DNA from: Staphylococcus succinus
GTDB lineage: Bacteria; Bacillota; Bacilli; Staphylococcales; Staphylococcaceae
DNA: 64,000 nucleotides
Reading direction: 5' to 3'
Assembly (NCBI RefSeq): GCF_029024945.1
Contig: NZ_CP118976.1
Span: 2,542,001-2,606,000 of the forward strand
This document shows positions 43,556-51,874 of the stretch, piece after piece. The position numbers were made by a program, and so were the translations under genes. The notes under the pieces are model-generated. The model saw nothing but the letters and a program-made list of their open reading frames with translations, had not been told where the DNA came from and ran no database searches. The number at the start of each line of letters is the position of its first letter. The stretch's first letter is position 1.

Positions 43556-45379
43556 TTAATATACATCCCGTTGATAACGTTTTTCTTTTTTCATTTCTGT
43601 AAGATACGCTTCTGCGTCTACTTCAGACATGCCACCTTCTTGCTCCAATATATAGCGAATCGTTTGGTGAACATCTTTCGCCATTTGTTTTTCATCGCCA
43701 CATACGTATAATTTAGCGCCATTCATCAACCATTCATAAAATGTTGCACTTTGTTCAGCAATTCTATGCTGCACATATACTTTTTCATCTGTATCCCTAG
43801 AAAAGGCTAAATCTAGTTTGCTAAGTACTTCATCTTTAAGCCACGTTTGCCATTCTGTTTGGTATAAGAAATCGGTTGTAAAATGCTGTTCTCCGAAGAA
43901 TAGCCAAGTTTGACCCGTTAATCCTAATTCCTCACGTTCTTGTAGATAAGATCTAAATGGTGCCACCCCAGTACCTGGACCAATCATAATCACTGGTGTT
44001 TCTTCATCAAACGGAAATTTAAAGTTTGGATTTTTCTTCAAATAAATCTGGATTGTATCGCCTGGTTGCACTCTCTCTGCAAGCTGTACTGAACAAACAC
44101 CTTTACGGTCTCTATCATGAGCTTGGTACCTTACCGCGCCTACAGTAATATGCACTTCATCTGGGTTTGCTTTGTAACTACTCGCAATAGAATATTCTCT
44201 TGGCGGCAATTTTCTCAATAGTTGATGCAACGCTTCAGGTTTAAATGACTCCGAAGGGAAATCCGTGAATAAATCTACTAAATCTCTACCGTCAATATAT
44301 GCTTGAATCCATTCATCATCGTTAATTTTTGCTGTTAACTGTTCATTATTTAGTAAGTCTACTGCTTTTTGTAATAACGGTTTTGTTAACTTAGTGATTT
44401 CAAAATGTTCTATCAAAGCTTTTTGTAAAGGCAATGTATCCCCATCATCATTTATTGTGACTTCTACTGTTTCATCAAATCCTAATGTTTCAATTAACTG
44501 TGATACTACTTCAGGATCATTTTGTGGTAATACTACTAAGCAATCACCTGGTTCATATTCTTCGCCATAATTATCAAGCAGTAATTCAACATGTCTAACC
44601 TCTTTATTTGAACCTCGACCATTGAGGTTAATATTTTCTAATACTTCTGCCTCATACGGATTTGATTTAGAGTAACGTTTCTCTTTTGCAGATTGTACTG
44701 TTTCAGTAGATGTCACCGTTTGCGTAACTCCCGAGCTACTATTTAACTTTTCTATATTCGTGTTCATCCATTTTTCAGCAATGTCATCATAATCTATATC
44801 ACAATCTTGTCGCTCTATGATACGTTCGGCTCCAAGCTCTTCTAAACGTTTATCGAAATCTTTACCTGTCTGACAGAAGAATTCATAAGACTCATCACCT
44901 AAAGCAAGTACAGAGAATCTCACGCCCTCTAATTTAGGCGCTTTTCTGCCGTGTAAAAATTCATGGAAAGACAATGCGTTATCAGGTGGATCTCCTTCAC
45001 CGTGAGTAGATGAAATAACAAATAAATCCTCTACTTTTTTCAGTTCTTTTGGTTTAAAATCATCCATCGCACTAAGTTTGACTGTATAATTATGCTCTAC
45101 TAGTCGATCTGCAAATATTTCACCTAAACTTTGTGCATTTCCTGTTTCAGAACCATATAATATTGTAATATGTCTATCACTCATAGCTTGCGGTTCATTA
45201 TTCAATACATTTTCCGCTACTTGTTGTGACGGTGCTGAACTATTAGCCAGTGCTTGTTGATTAGCAGTTAAATAACCACTAAGCCACGTCTGTTGTTCAG
45301 GAGTAAGATTTTGGATGATTTGATTCAGTTGTGTTGCTTGTTCTTCGTTGAATGGACTGTTTGTTACAGATAAATTCAC
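43556..45379 (-). CDS. cysJ: Assimilatory sulfite reductase, flavoprotein subunit
   Basis: 607 residues. A linker (1-70) leads to a flavodoxin domain (GSETGNAQSLGE near 80, THGEGDPPDNA near 128), then an FAD/connecting region with LRKLPPREYSIASS near 390 and GVCSVQLAERV, and the NADPH part (GPGTGVAPFRSYLQER near 475, ending in the aromatic tyrosine RDVY). It passes electrons from NADPH via FAD and FMN to CysI. Start GTG 45379 with GAGGTGA upstream. A second, orphan copy lies at 57007-58851. Confidence 0.93.
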   Translation of the reverse strand: MNLSVTNSPFNEEQATQLNQIIQNLTPEQQTWLSGYLTANQQALANSSAPSQQVAENVLNNEPQAMSDRHITILYGSETGNAQSLGEIFADRLVEHNYTVKLSAMDDFKPKELKKVEDLFVISSTHGEGDPPDNALSFHEFLHGRKAPKLEGVRFSVLALGDESYEFFCQTGKDFDKRLEELGAERIIERQDCDIDYDDIAEKWMNTNIEKLNSSSGVTQTVTSTETVQSAKEKRYSKSNPYEAEVLENINLNGRGSNKEVRHVELLLDNYGEEYEPGDCLVVLPQNDPEVVSQLIETLGFDETVEVTINDDGDTLPLQKALIEHFEITKLTKPLLQKAVDLLNNEQLTAKINDDEWIQAYIDGRDLVDLFTDFPSESFKPEALHQLLRKLPPREYSIASSYKANPDEVHITVGAVRYQAHDRDRKGVCSVQLAERVQPGDTIQIYLKKNPNFKFPFDEETPVIMIGPGTGVAPFRSYLQEREELGLTGQTWLFFGEQHFTTDFLYQTEWQTWLKDEVLSKLDLAFSRDTDEKVYVQHRIAEQSATFYEWLMNGAKLYVCGDEKQMAKDVHQTIRYILEQEGGMSEVDAEAYLTEMKKEKRYQRDVY

Positions 45380-45571
45380 AGCAAGTTCACCTCATATAGT
45401 CTATTTTCATTTCTTAATTATTTAATACTTAATCATTGAATTGACGGGTTTAACCTTTCCCGTTAAAAGGTATACTTTTGAAGTATCATATGCACATCAA
45501 AACGGTTAGTAACTCTATATAACTGATTAGTTTACTAAGGTTTATATTTAAAAAAATATGCGTGTATTACT

Positions 45572-46309
45572 TTATGGTCGTGTCGTATGCAAACCACACT
45601 CGGTTTTACTTGAATTGTTCCATCTTCCTTCACGTGAATCTCCAGAACCTGAAACAGCAGCTGTACAAGGAATACAACCAATACTTGGATAATTAAAATC
45701 ATGTAATTCGTTGTAATGTAAGTCATGCTTCTTAATGTAATCCCATACATCATCCCACGTCCAGTGAATCAATGGACACACTTTTACTGATTGAAATCTT
45801 TCATCTTTATTTATAAAGTTTGTGTTTTGACGACTTGGTGACTGTTCTCTACGTAAGCCTGAAACCCAAGCGGTTGCACCAGATAACACTTCTTCAAGTG
45901 GCTTGATTTTTCGAATATAACAACATTGGTTCGGATCATTCTTCCAAAGCGCCGGGTTATATTGTTCTGACTGTTCTTCCAAAGTAAGGTCAGGTTTCTT
46001 AAGTTTAATATTCAATTCCGGATATCGTGCTTTTACTCTATCTATTAAATCATACGTTTCTTGAAAATGAAGATCTGTATCTAAAAATACTATTTCCGCA
46101 TCTTTTTTAACGCTATAAATCAAATCTATGAGTATCATACCTTCTGCACCAAAGCTACATGAGTAAATAATTGAATCTCCATATGTTTCATATGCCCAAG
46201 CTATAACTTCTCGCGCTCCTTTTGTTTCATCAGAAATATCCAATGAATCAAAAACCTCTGCATTAAAATGTTCATACGTAATTTTTCCCTGTGACATTAA
46301 TGGGTTCAT
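45572..46309 (-). CDS. cysH: PAPS/APS reductase
   Basis: 245 residues. The PP-loop-like YSCSFGAEGMILIDL is near residue 49. Cys129-Cys130 and Cys212/Cys215 form the CC...CxxC set that holds a 4Fe-4S cluster in APS-type reductases, and Cys238 in the ECGLH tail is the catalytic cysteine. It reduces APS or PAPS to sulfite with thioredoxin. Because cysC is in the same operon, dual use is likely, as known for Bacillus CysH. ATG 46309 sits very close to AAGGGG; ATG 46297 is an alternative start. A gap of 192 bases separates it from cysJ. Confidence 0.9.
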   Translation of the reverse strand: MNPLMSQGKITYEHFNAEVFDSLDISDETKGAREVIAWAYETYGDSIIYSCSFGAEGMILIDLIYSVKKDAEIVFLDTDLHFQETYDLIDRVKARYPELNIKLKKPDLTLEEQSEQYNPALWKNDPNQCCYIRKIKPLEEVLSGATAWVSGLRREQSPSRQNTNFINKDERFQSVKVCPLIHWTWDDVWDYIKKHDLHYNELHDFNYPSIGCIPCTAAVSGSGDSREGRWNNSSKTECGLHTTRP

Positions 46310-46654
46310 CCCCTTCTCTTTAATGTACTCTTTAATTGCCCACGCTACATTTTCGTTATTAGAATTATTAGAAAATAATTATGATACACACTTTACTGAT
46401 TGTAAAATTTTATGTCAAGTGCATATTTAAAACTAAACACTTCTAAAAAAAGCTTCAAAAATCTATCACTAAAGCGCTTTAAACGCTTATTTTCAAGCGT
46501 TCTTAATAATAATTTCTAAAAAATAATAACAATAAACTAGAATTACTTCAAACTCTTTAAACCCCGTGGTTACGCTATTCACAAAAAATTCTAAAATTTT
46601 TGTATTTTTTATAATAATTCTAATTATGTCTACGATGTTATATATAATCATAAC
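46310..46654 (-). promoter_or_regulatory. Promoter region of the sulfate operon
   Basis: TTGACA at 46413-46418 and TAAAGT at 46390-46395 (minus strand, 17-base spacer) form a good promoter. Just downstream, about 46351-46376, is a symmetric A/T-rich stretch with repeated ATTATTAGAA/TAATTATGAT elements, a possible site for the cysteine repressor CymR. The rest up to the hmp terminator is A/T-rich with no visible gene. Confidence 0.5.
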
Positions 46655-46696
46655 AAAAAAGCGCCGACAAACAATATTAATTGTTTGTGGCGCTTT
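46655..46696 (-). terminator. Terminator of hmp
   Basis: AAAGCGCC..ACAAACAAT / ATTGTTTGT..GGCGCTTT stem followed on the minus strand by TTTTTTG, 18 bases past the stop codon. Confidence 0.82.
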
Positions 46697-46713
46697 ATAT
46701 TGTATACAAACTC

Positions 46714-47859
46714 TTAAGCTGAAAAGCTTAATCTTGGAATGAATGTTTCGAAATGCACGTTATCCATAGATACACCGAGTGTGCGTAATTCCTTAATAAT
46801 TGATTTTAGGAATGTATCTCCTCCACAGATATAAATCTCTGTATCATCATCAATATATTGTTTTAGCTGTTCTCCATCAATGTGTGCATCTTGATCACGA
46901 TAATGGTTAATGACTTCGGCTTGTGAGGATTGGCTAGCTATAGCTTTAATTTTTTCTTCAAAGGCTATATTTTTGGCGTTAGCTGTAGACTGGATAAATG
47001 TCGCTTGTAACCCTACATCTACCGCTTCTTTGTACATAGACACGAGTGGTGTCACGCCTACCCCAGAACCTAAAAATAGCTGTTTGTTTGCTTTATGCTC
47101 TAGTTTAAATCCACCTACTGGGGCAGATAAATACAAGGTATCTCCAATCGCTACATCATCATGTAGTATGGTTGATACTTCTCCTTCATGCTCATCTGTA
47201 ACATCTCTTTTAACACCAAAAGTCAAGAAGTCCTTATTTCCATCTACAATAGAATAATGTCTTTTAGCTTTGTAAGGTAATTTTTCACTGTCAATATCTA
47301 CAGTAATATATTGACCTGGAATAAATTGACTCAAGTCAACGTCATCTGATGTGATAGTAAATGATTTAATCTCTTCAGTTTCTTCTGTGATATCAACCAC
47401 TTCAAATGGTCTAAAACCATCCCACGCCATTTGGTTATAGACTTCACGTTCTAATCCAATAAACGCGTCTGCAATTTCACCGTAAGCTTTTACCCATGTT
47501 TGGATGACTGGGTCTTCATCTTTAAGGCCCGTAACTTCTTCAATCGCCCAAATTAAATTTTCACCTACAACTGCATATTGTTCAGGCTTAACTTGTAGTG
47601 CGCAATGTTTATACACGACTGGCATAATGGCTGGGACAATCGGTGATAAATCTTGAATATTTTCTGCTGCAGCTAGTACTGCCATAGCAAGTGCTGAAGA
47701 TTGTAATCCTTTGTTCTGGTTCGTTTGATTAAATACATTTTTCAATTCTGGATGTTGTTCAAACAAGCGCTTGTAAAAAACAGCTGTAATTGTTTGTCCT
47801 TTTTCTTTTAGTAATGGAACAGTTTCTCTTATTGTTTGTATCTCTTCTTGAGTTAACAT
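46714..47859 (-). CDS. hmp: Flavohaemoglobin, nitric oxide dioxygenase
   Basis: 381 residues. The globin domain (1-140) carries the proximal haem histidine in YKHCALQV near residue 85. The FAD domain has KRHYSIVDG near 205, and the NAD domain has GSGVGVTPLVSMYK near 268 and YICGGDTFLKSI near 355. It oxidises NO to nitrate with NADPH and O2. I use ATG 47859 with AGGAGGGG upstream; the frame extends to 47922, adding 21 unlikely residues. Sulfite reductase and Hmp share sensitivity to nitrosative stress, but no common regulation is visible. Confidence 0.92.
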   Translation of the reverse strand: MLTQEEIQTIRETVPLLKEKGQTITAVFYKRLFEQHPELKNVFNQTNQNKGLQSSALAMAVLAAAENIQDLSPIVPAIMPVVYKHCALQVKPEQYAVVGENLIWAIEEVTGLKDEDPVIQTWVKAYGEIADAFIGLEREVYNQMAWDGFRPFEVVDITEETEEIKSFTITSDDVDLSQFIPGQYITVDIDSEKLPYKAKRHYSIVDGNKDFLTFGVKRDVTDEHEGEVSTILHDDVAIGDTLYLSAPVGGFKLEHKANKQLFLGSGVGVTPLVSMYKEAVDVGLQATFIQSTANAKNIAFEEKIKAIASQSSQAEVINHYRDQDAHIDGEQLKQYIDDDTEIYICGGDTFLKSIIKELRTLGVSMDNVHFETFIPRLSFSA

Positions 47860-48131
47860 ATAACCCCTCCTATTTACTCGTTCACCACCATTATTGTCCC
47901 CGCTACCAATAGTTACAATCACTTCGCCTTAATTTCACAAAATCATCACAATACGTTTTCTCAAAATTGTAATATTTTTTCCTACACAACTTAAATTATG
48001 TAGAATAATTCGAATTTTTATAATCATGAACAGAACTTCATTCCAAAGGTAAATGAACCCCTATCGCCCTGATATGCAATCAATAAGACCCTGCAATAAT
48101 AAAATTGCAAGGTACTTAACGCGTGTCGATA

Positions 48132-48977
48132 TTATTTATTATACTTATCATTTAACTGATGTATTAGCCTCTTAAATTCAGCTTCAGACTTGAATTCAAA
48201 TGTAATCTGTCCCTTTTTATTATTTGTAGTGATGGATATATTTGTTCCATATTGCTCTTTTAATTGACGCTCTTGCTGTTGAATCATTTTAGGTTTCATT
48301 TTAGGTTCAGTTGGATTAGTCTTTTTAACTTTATTTCCAAATTGTTCATTTACGTATGCTTCTAAGTATCGTACACTCCAAGATTCTTTGACGGTTTGCT
48401 TTGCAATGTCACGCATCTTTTGCGTATCTTTTACAGTTAATAATGTCCTTCCGTGCGCCCCTGATATAGTGCCTGCTTTAACCAGATCTGCCACATCTTT
48501 CGGTAAATGTAATAAGCGAAGCATATTCGCAATATAAGGTCTTGATTTACTCAAACGCTGGGCCACTTCTTGTTGTGTTAGATTTAAATCATCCATAAGT
48601 TTACGATAACTTTCTGCTTCTTCTATTGCATTTAAATCTTCTCTTTGCAAATTTTCAATAATTGCTAATTCCATCATATCTTCGTCTGTTAATGATTTTA
48701 TAATTGCAGGTATTGCTTTTAATCCTGCAATTTGAGCAGCGCGAAACCTTCTCTCACCCACGACAATGGTATAACCATTAATTGTTTTTCTCAGAACAAT
48801 AGGTTGGAGAATACCATGGACTCTAATCGAACCCGCTAAATCTTCCAAACGTGCTTCATCAAACGTTTTACGTGGTTGGTAAGGATTGGCTTTTATTAAA
48901 TTCACTTTAATATTTTGGACTTGTGCATTTGGTTCTAATTGTAATCTTTGATCTTCAGAATTTGTGATTTTAGACAC
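48132..48977 (-). CDS. parB: ParB/Spo0J family chromosome partition protein
   Basis: 281 residues. The N-terminal CTP-binding ParB domain shows NPYQPRK near residue 32, HGILQPIVLRK near 54 and GERRFRAAQIAGLKAIPAI near 74. A helix-turn-helix follows, with LTQQEVAQRLSKSRPYIANMLRLLHLP near 132, and a dimerisation tail ends the protein. It loads at parS sites and recruits condensin. As in other staphylococci it lacks a parA neighbour and sits next to the met operon. Start GTG 48977, with GGAAG unusually close. I saw no parS palindrome in the window. A weak hairpin at 48089-48112 follows the stop. Confidence 0.9.
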   Translation of the reverse strand: MSKITNSEDQRLQLEPNAQVQNIKVNLIKANPYQPRKTFDEARLEDLAGSIRVHGILQPIVLRKTINGYTIVVGERRFRAAQIAGLKAIPAIIKSLTDEDMMELAIIENLQREDLNAIEEAESYRKLMDDLNLTQQEVAQRLSKSRPYIANMLRLLHLPKDVADLVKAGTISGAHGRTLLTVKDTQKMRDIAKQTVKESWSVRYLEAYVNEQFGNKVKKTNPTEPKMKPKMIQQQERQLKEQYGTNISITTNNKKGQITFEFKSEAEFKRLIHQLNDKYNK

Positions 48978-49099
48978 CTACTTCCAGTATTCATTATAGA
49001 TTTGCAAATTAATTTTTATGATTTTATTATATCATCCTTGCTGTGACAGATAATACAAACACCAAATAATTAGTTAAATCTAAATTTTCAGAAAAGTTA

Positions 49100-49128
49100 T
49101 TGACAAACTAAATTCTAGTGTGTAATCT
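49100..49128 (+). promoter_or_regulatory. Promoter of the met leader and operon
   Basis: TTGACA (49100-49105), a 17-base spacer and TAATCT (49123-49128). Transcription would start near 49135, giving a leader of about 460 bases before metI. Confidence 0.7.
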
Positions 49129-49134
49129 TAGGTA

Positions 49135-49575
49135 TATCAAATTAAGAAATTGCAAATACGAAACACAGTAATAAGGAAAGTAAAACTTACACTGCTGACA
49201 CAGAGAGTCTTTGATACGCTGAAAGAAGACGCGGAAAGAAAGTTCGAAAATGGCCTTTGAGTGTTGATGCCAATATGAGGTATCAACGGGATCGCCCGTT
49301 ATAGCGATACAGTATTAACATTTTGTTCAATGGCGTACTGGATTTATCCACGCGTCGTATACTTCGTTAATACTCATTTTATTTCACTTTAAGATGAGTT
49401 TTATTTTTAACGAGGCTGCGATGACATGATTCAGTTTACGTTATAAAGTTAACATTTTGGCGTACTGGGTAAGGTTACTTTAGTGATAACGTAACAAACA
49501 AAGGTGGTACCGCGAGCTAAGCTTTCGTCCTTTACATCCGATATATTCGGGTTTAAAGGACGGAAGCTTTTTTAT
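49135..49575 (+). ncRNA. T-box riboswitch of the methionine operon (met leader)
   Basis: The T-box core GGTGGTACCGCG (49503-49514) is unmistakable. It is followed by the terminator GCTTTCGTCCTTTA..TAAAGGACGGAAGC with T6 (49521-49573), whose 5' arm competes with the antiterminator. Upstream are hairpins consistent with stems I-III, for instance TTGAT/GTATCAA and CGGG/CCCG at about 49264-49298, and an ATG near 49250 that could be the specifier. The S. aureus met leader is a long T-box that senses uncharged initiator tRNA; this leader of similar length is probably its counterpart. It would let transcription pass into metI when methionyl-tRNA is low. Confidence 0.88.
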
Positions 49576-49598
49576 TTTTAACAAGGAGGTTATCTATT

Positions 49599-50702
49599 AT
49601 GAAAAATACTGAACTAGCACAAATTGCTTTATCACAAGATCATACCGGAGCGATTGCGAATCCAATTTATTTATCAACAGCATACCAACACCCTCATTTA
49701 GGTGAATCAACAGGCTATGATTATACAAGAACTAAAAATCCTACACGCTCAGCATTTGAAGAATCATTTGCAAAATTAGAACGTGGGGTCGCATCTTTTG
49801 CAACTGCTAGTGGCATGGCAGCCATTCAACTTATTTGTAACTTGTTTAAATCAGGTGATGAAATATTAGTGTCTTTCGATTTATACGGCGGCACATTTAG
49901 ACTCTTTGATTTCTATGAGCAACAATACGGCATCCAATTTAAGTATGTAGACTTCCTAAATTATGAAGAAGTAAAACAAAGTGTTTCAGAGCATACAAAA
50001 GCATTGTTTATCGAACCTATTTCAAACCCACAAATGATTGAAGTCGATGTAGATCCATACTACATCTTAAGTAAGGAATACAACTTATTAACCATAATAG
50101 ACAACACATTCTTAACACCTTATCTTTCAACACCACTAGAAGAAGGCGCTGACATCGTTTTACATTCAGCTACTAAATACATCGGCGGCCACAACGATGT
50201 ATTGGCAGGTGTTGTAACAGTTAAAGACGAATCTTTAGCAACACAATTTGCAGACTTACACAACATGATTGGTGCTACACTATCGCCTTTCGATAGCTAC
50301 TTATTACAACGTGGATTAAAGACATTACACCTTAGAATGGATCGTTCAGAATATAATGCCAAATTATTAGCAGAGCGATGTAAGCATTTAGAGGCTATTG
50401 ATCAAGTCCTATATAGCGGACGTACTGGCATGCTAAGCTTACGCCTAAACAAATCTTATAAAGCTAATCGCTTTTTAGAAAACTTAGACGTCTGCATTTT
50501 CGCTGAAAGTCTTGGTGGCACTGAAACATTTATCACCTTCCCTTATACACAAACACATGTTGATATGCCGGATGAAGAAAAAGACAAACGTGGTATCGAC
50601 GAACATTTACTTAGATTATCCATTGGTATAGAAAACTATGAAGATATTGAAAAAGATATTATTCAAGCATTAGAAAAATCTAAAGAAGGAGTGATTTCAT
50701 GA
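49599..50702 (+). CDS. metI: Cystathionine gamma-synthase / O-acetylhomoserine thiolyase
   Basis: 367 residues of the Cys/Met metabolism PLP family. YDYTRTKNPTR near residue 40 binds the cofactor phosphate of the partner subunit, ASGMAAIQ near 71 follows, and DIVLHSATKYIGGHNDVLAG near 180-199 carries the PLP-lysine. It joins activated homoserine with cysteine, or directly with sulfide in MetI-type enzymes, which would use the CysIJ product. AAGGAGG precedes the ATG. It is the first gene after the T-box, and its end overlaps metC by 4 bases (ATGA). Confidence 0.92.
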   Translation: MKNTELAQIALSQDHTGAIANPIYLSTAYQHPHLGESTGYDYTRTKNPTRSAFEESFAKLERGVASFATASGMAAIQLICNLFKSGDEILVSFDLYGGTFRLFDFYEQQYGIQFKYVDFLNYEEVKQSVSEHTKALFIEPISNPQMIEVDVDPYYILSKEYNLLTIIDNTFLTPYLSTPLEEGADIVLHSATKYIGGHNDVLAGVVTVKDESLATQFADLHNMIGATLSPFDSYLLQRGLKTLHLRMDRSEYNAKLLAERCKHLEAIDQVLYSGRTGMLSLRLNKSYKANRFLENLDVCIFAESLGGTETFITFPYTQTHVDMPDEEKDKRGIDEHLLRLSIGIENYEDIEKDIIQALEKSKEGVIS

Positions 50703-51874
50703 GTTTATCCAAAGAAACAGAATTGATATTTGATGCACACAGAGGGAAAGATTATGATTCAGCCAATCCTCCTTTGTACGATTCTTCTACATTCCACCAA
50801 AAAGTTTTAGGTGGCGATGCTGCATATGATTACGCTAGAAGTGGTAATCCGAACCGTGCATTACTAGAAGAGAAATTAGCCAAACTTGAAGATGCAGATT
50901 ATGCTTTCGCTTATGCTTCAGGTATTGCAGCCATTTCAGCAGTATTACTTACTTTAAATGCTGGAGATCATGTTATCTTACCCGATGATGTGTATGGCGG
51001 TACTTTCAGGTTAACTGAGCAAATTTTAACACGCTTTAACATTCAATTTACGACAGTAGATACAACAGAATTAAATGAAATCGAGCAAGCCATCCAAAAG
51101 AACACTAAATTAATTTATGTTGAAACACCTTCTAACCCACTGTTTAAAATCACAGATATTAAAGGTGTGGCAAACATTGCCAAACAACATAAACTTTTAG
51201 TAGCCGTTGATAATACATTTATGACACCACTGGGACAGTCACCCCTAGCGCTTGGTGCAGATATTGTTGTACATAGTGCAACGAAGTTCTTAGGTGGCCA
51301 CAGCGATATTATTGCTGGTGTAGCTATTACAAACAATGAAACAGTTGCAAACGCACTTTACTTATTACAAAACGGGACAGGTACTGCATTATCAGCCCAA
51401 GATAGTTGGACATTAGCAAAACATTTAAAAACTTTACCTGTTAGATTTAATCAATCTGTTGAAAATGCGCAAAAACTTTATACCTTTTTATCTCAACGCG
51501 AAGAAATTGCTGAAGTATATTACCCAGGTAATGATAAGTTACACTTATCTCAAGCACGTCATGGTGGTGCAGTTTTAGGTTTCAGATTAAAAGATGAAAC
51601 AAAAGCACAAGCATTTGTAGATGCGTTATCTCTTCCGCTTGTATCCGTAAGTCTTGGAGGAGTAGAGACGATACTTTCTCATCCAGCTACAATGTCTCAT
51701 GCCGCAGTACCTAAGGCAGTAAGAGAAACACGTAATATTACGTTCGGTTTATTCAGACTTAGCGTTGGCCTAGAACAACCTGAAGAATTAATTGCAGATA
51801 TAAATTATGCATTAAAGGAGGCTTTCAATGAGTCAACTACTCAACAAACTGAAGAACAACATACTCGTCGCTGA
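50699..51874 (+). CDS. metC: Cystathionine beta-lyase
   Basis: 391 residues of the same PLP family as MetI. YDYARSGNPNRALLEEKLA near residue 42 and DIVVHSATKFLGGHSDIIAG near 190-209 with the PLP-lysine are present, along with the C-terminal LGGVETILSHPATMSHA. It splits cystathionine to homocysteine, pyruvate and ammonia. It starts within the metI stop codon and its last 47 bases overlap metF in another frame, so translation of the three genes is probably coupled. Confidence 0.9.
   Translation: MSLSKETELIFDAHRGKDYDSANPPLYDSSTFHQKVLGGDAAYDYARSGNPNRALLEEKLAKLEDADYAFAYASGIAAISAVLLTLNAGDHVILPDDVYGGTFRLTEQILTRFNIQFTTVDTTELNEIEQAIQKNTKLIYVETPSNPLFKITDIKGVANIAKQHKLLVAVDNTFMTPLGQSPLALGADIVVHSATKFLGGHSDIIAGVAITNNETVANALYLLQNGTGTALSAQDSWTLAKHLKTLPVRFNQSVENAQKLYTFLSQREEIAEVYYPGNDKLHLSQARHGGAVLGFRLKDETKAQAFVDALSLPLVSVSLGGVETILSHPATMSHAAVPKAVRETRNITFGLFRLSVGLEQPEELIADINYALKEAFNESTTQQTEEQHTRR

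Noticed and set aside
45535..45753. A second leftward frame overlapping the 3' end of cysH
   Set aside because: It is the shifted frame of cysH; the cysH frame with its ECGLH tail is the real one.
47923..48060. TTGTGA-like repeats upstream of hmp as a Rex or NsrR site
   Set aside because: The copies are direct repeats, not the required inverted TTGTGAA-N6-TTCACAA, so the evidence is too weak.
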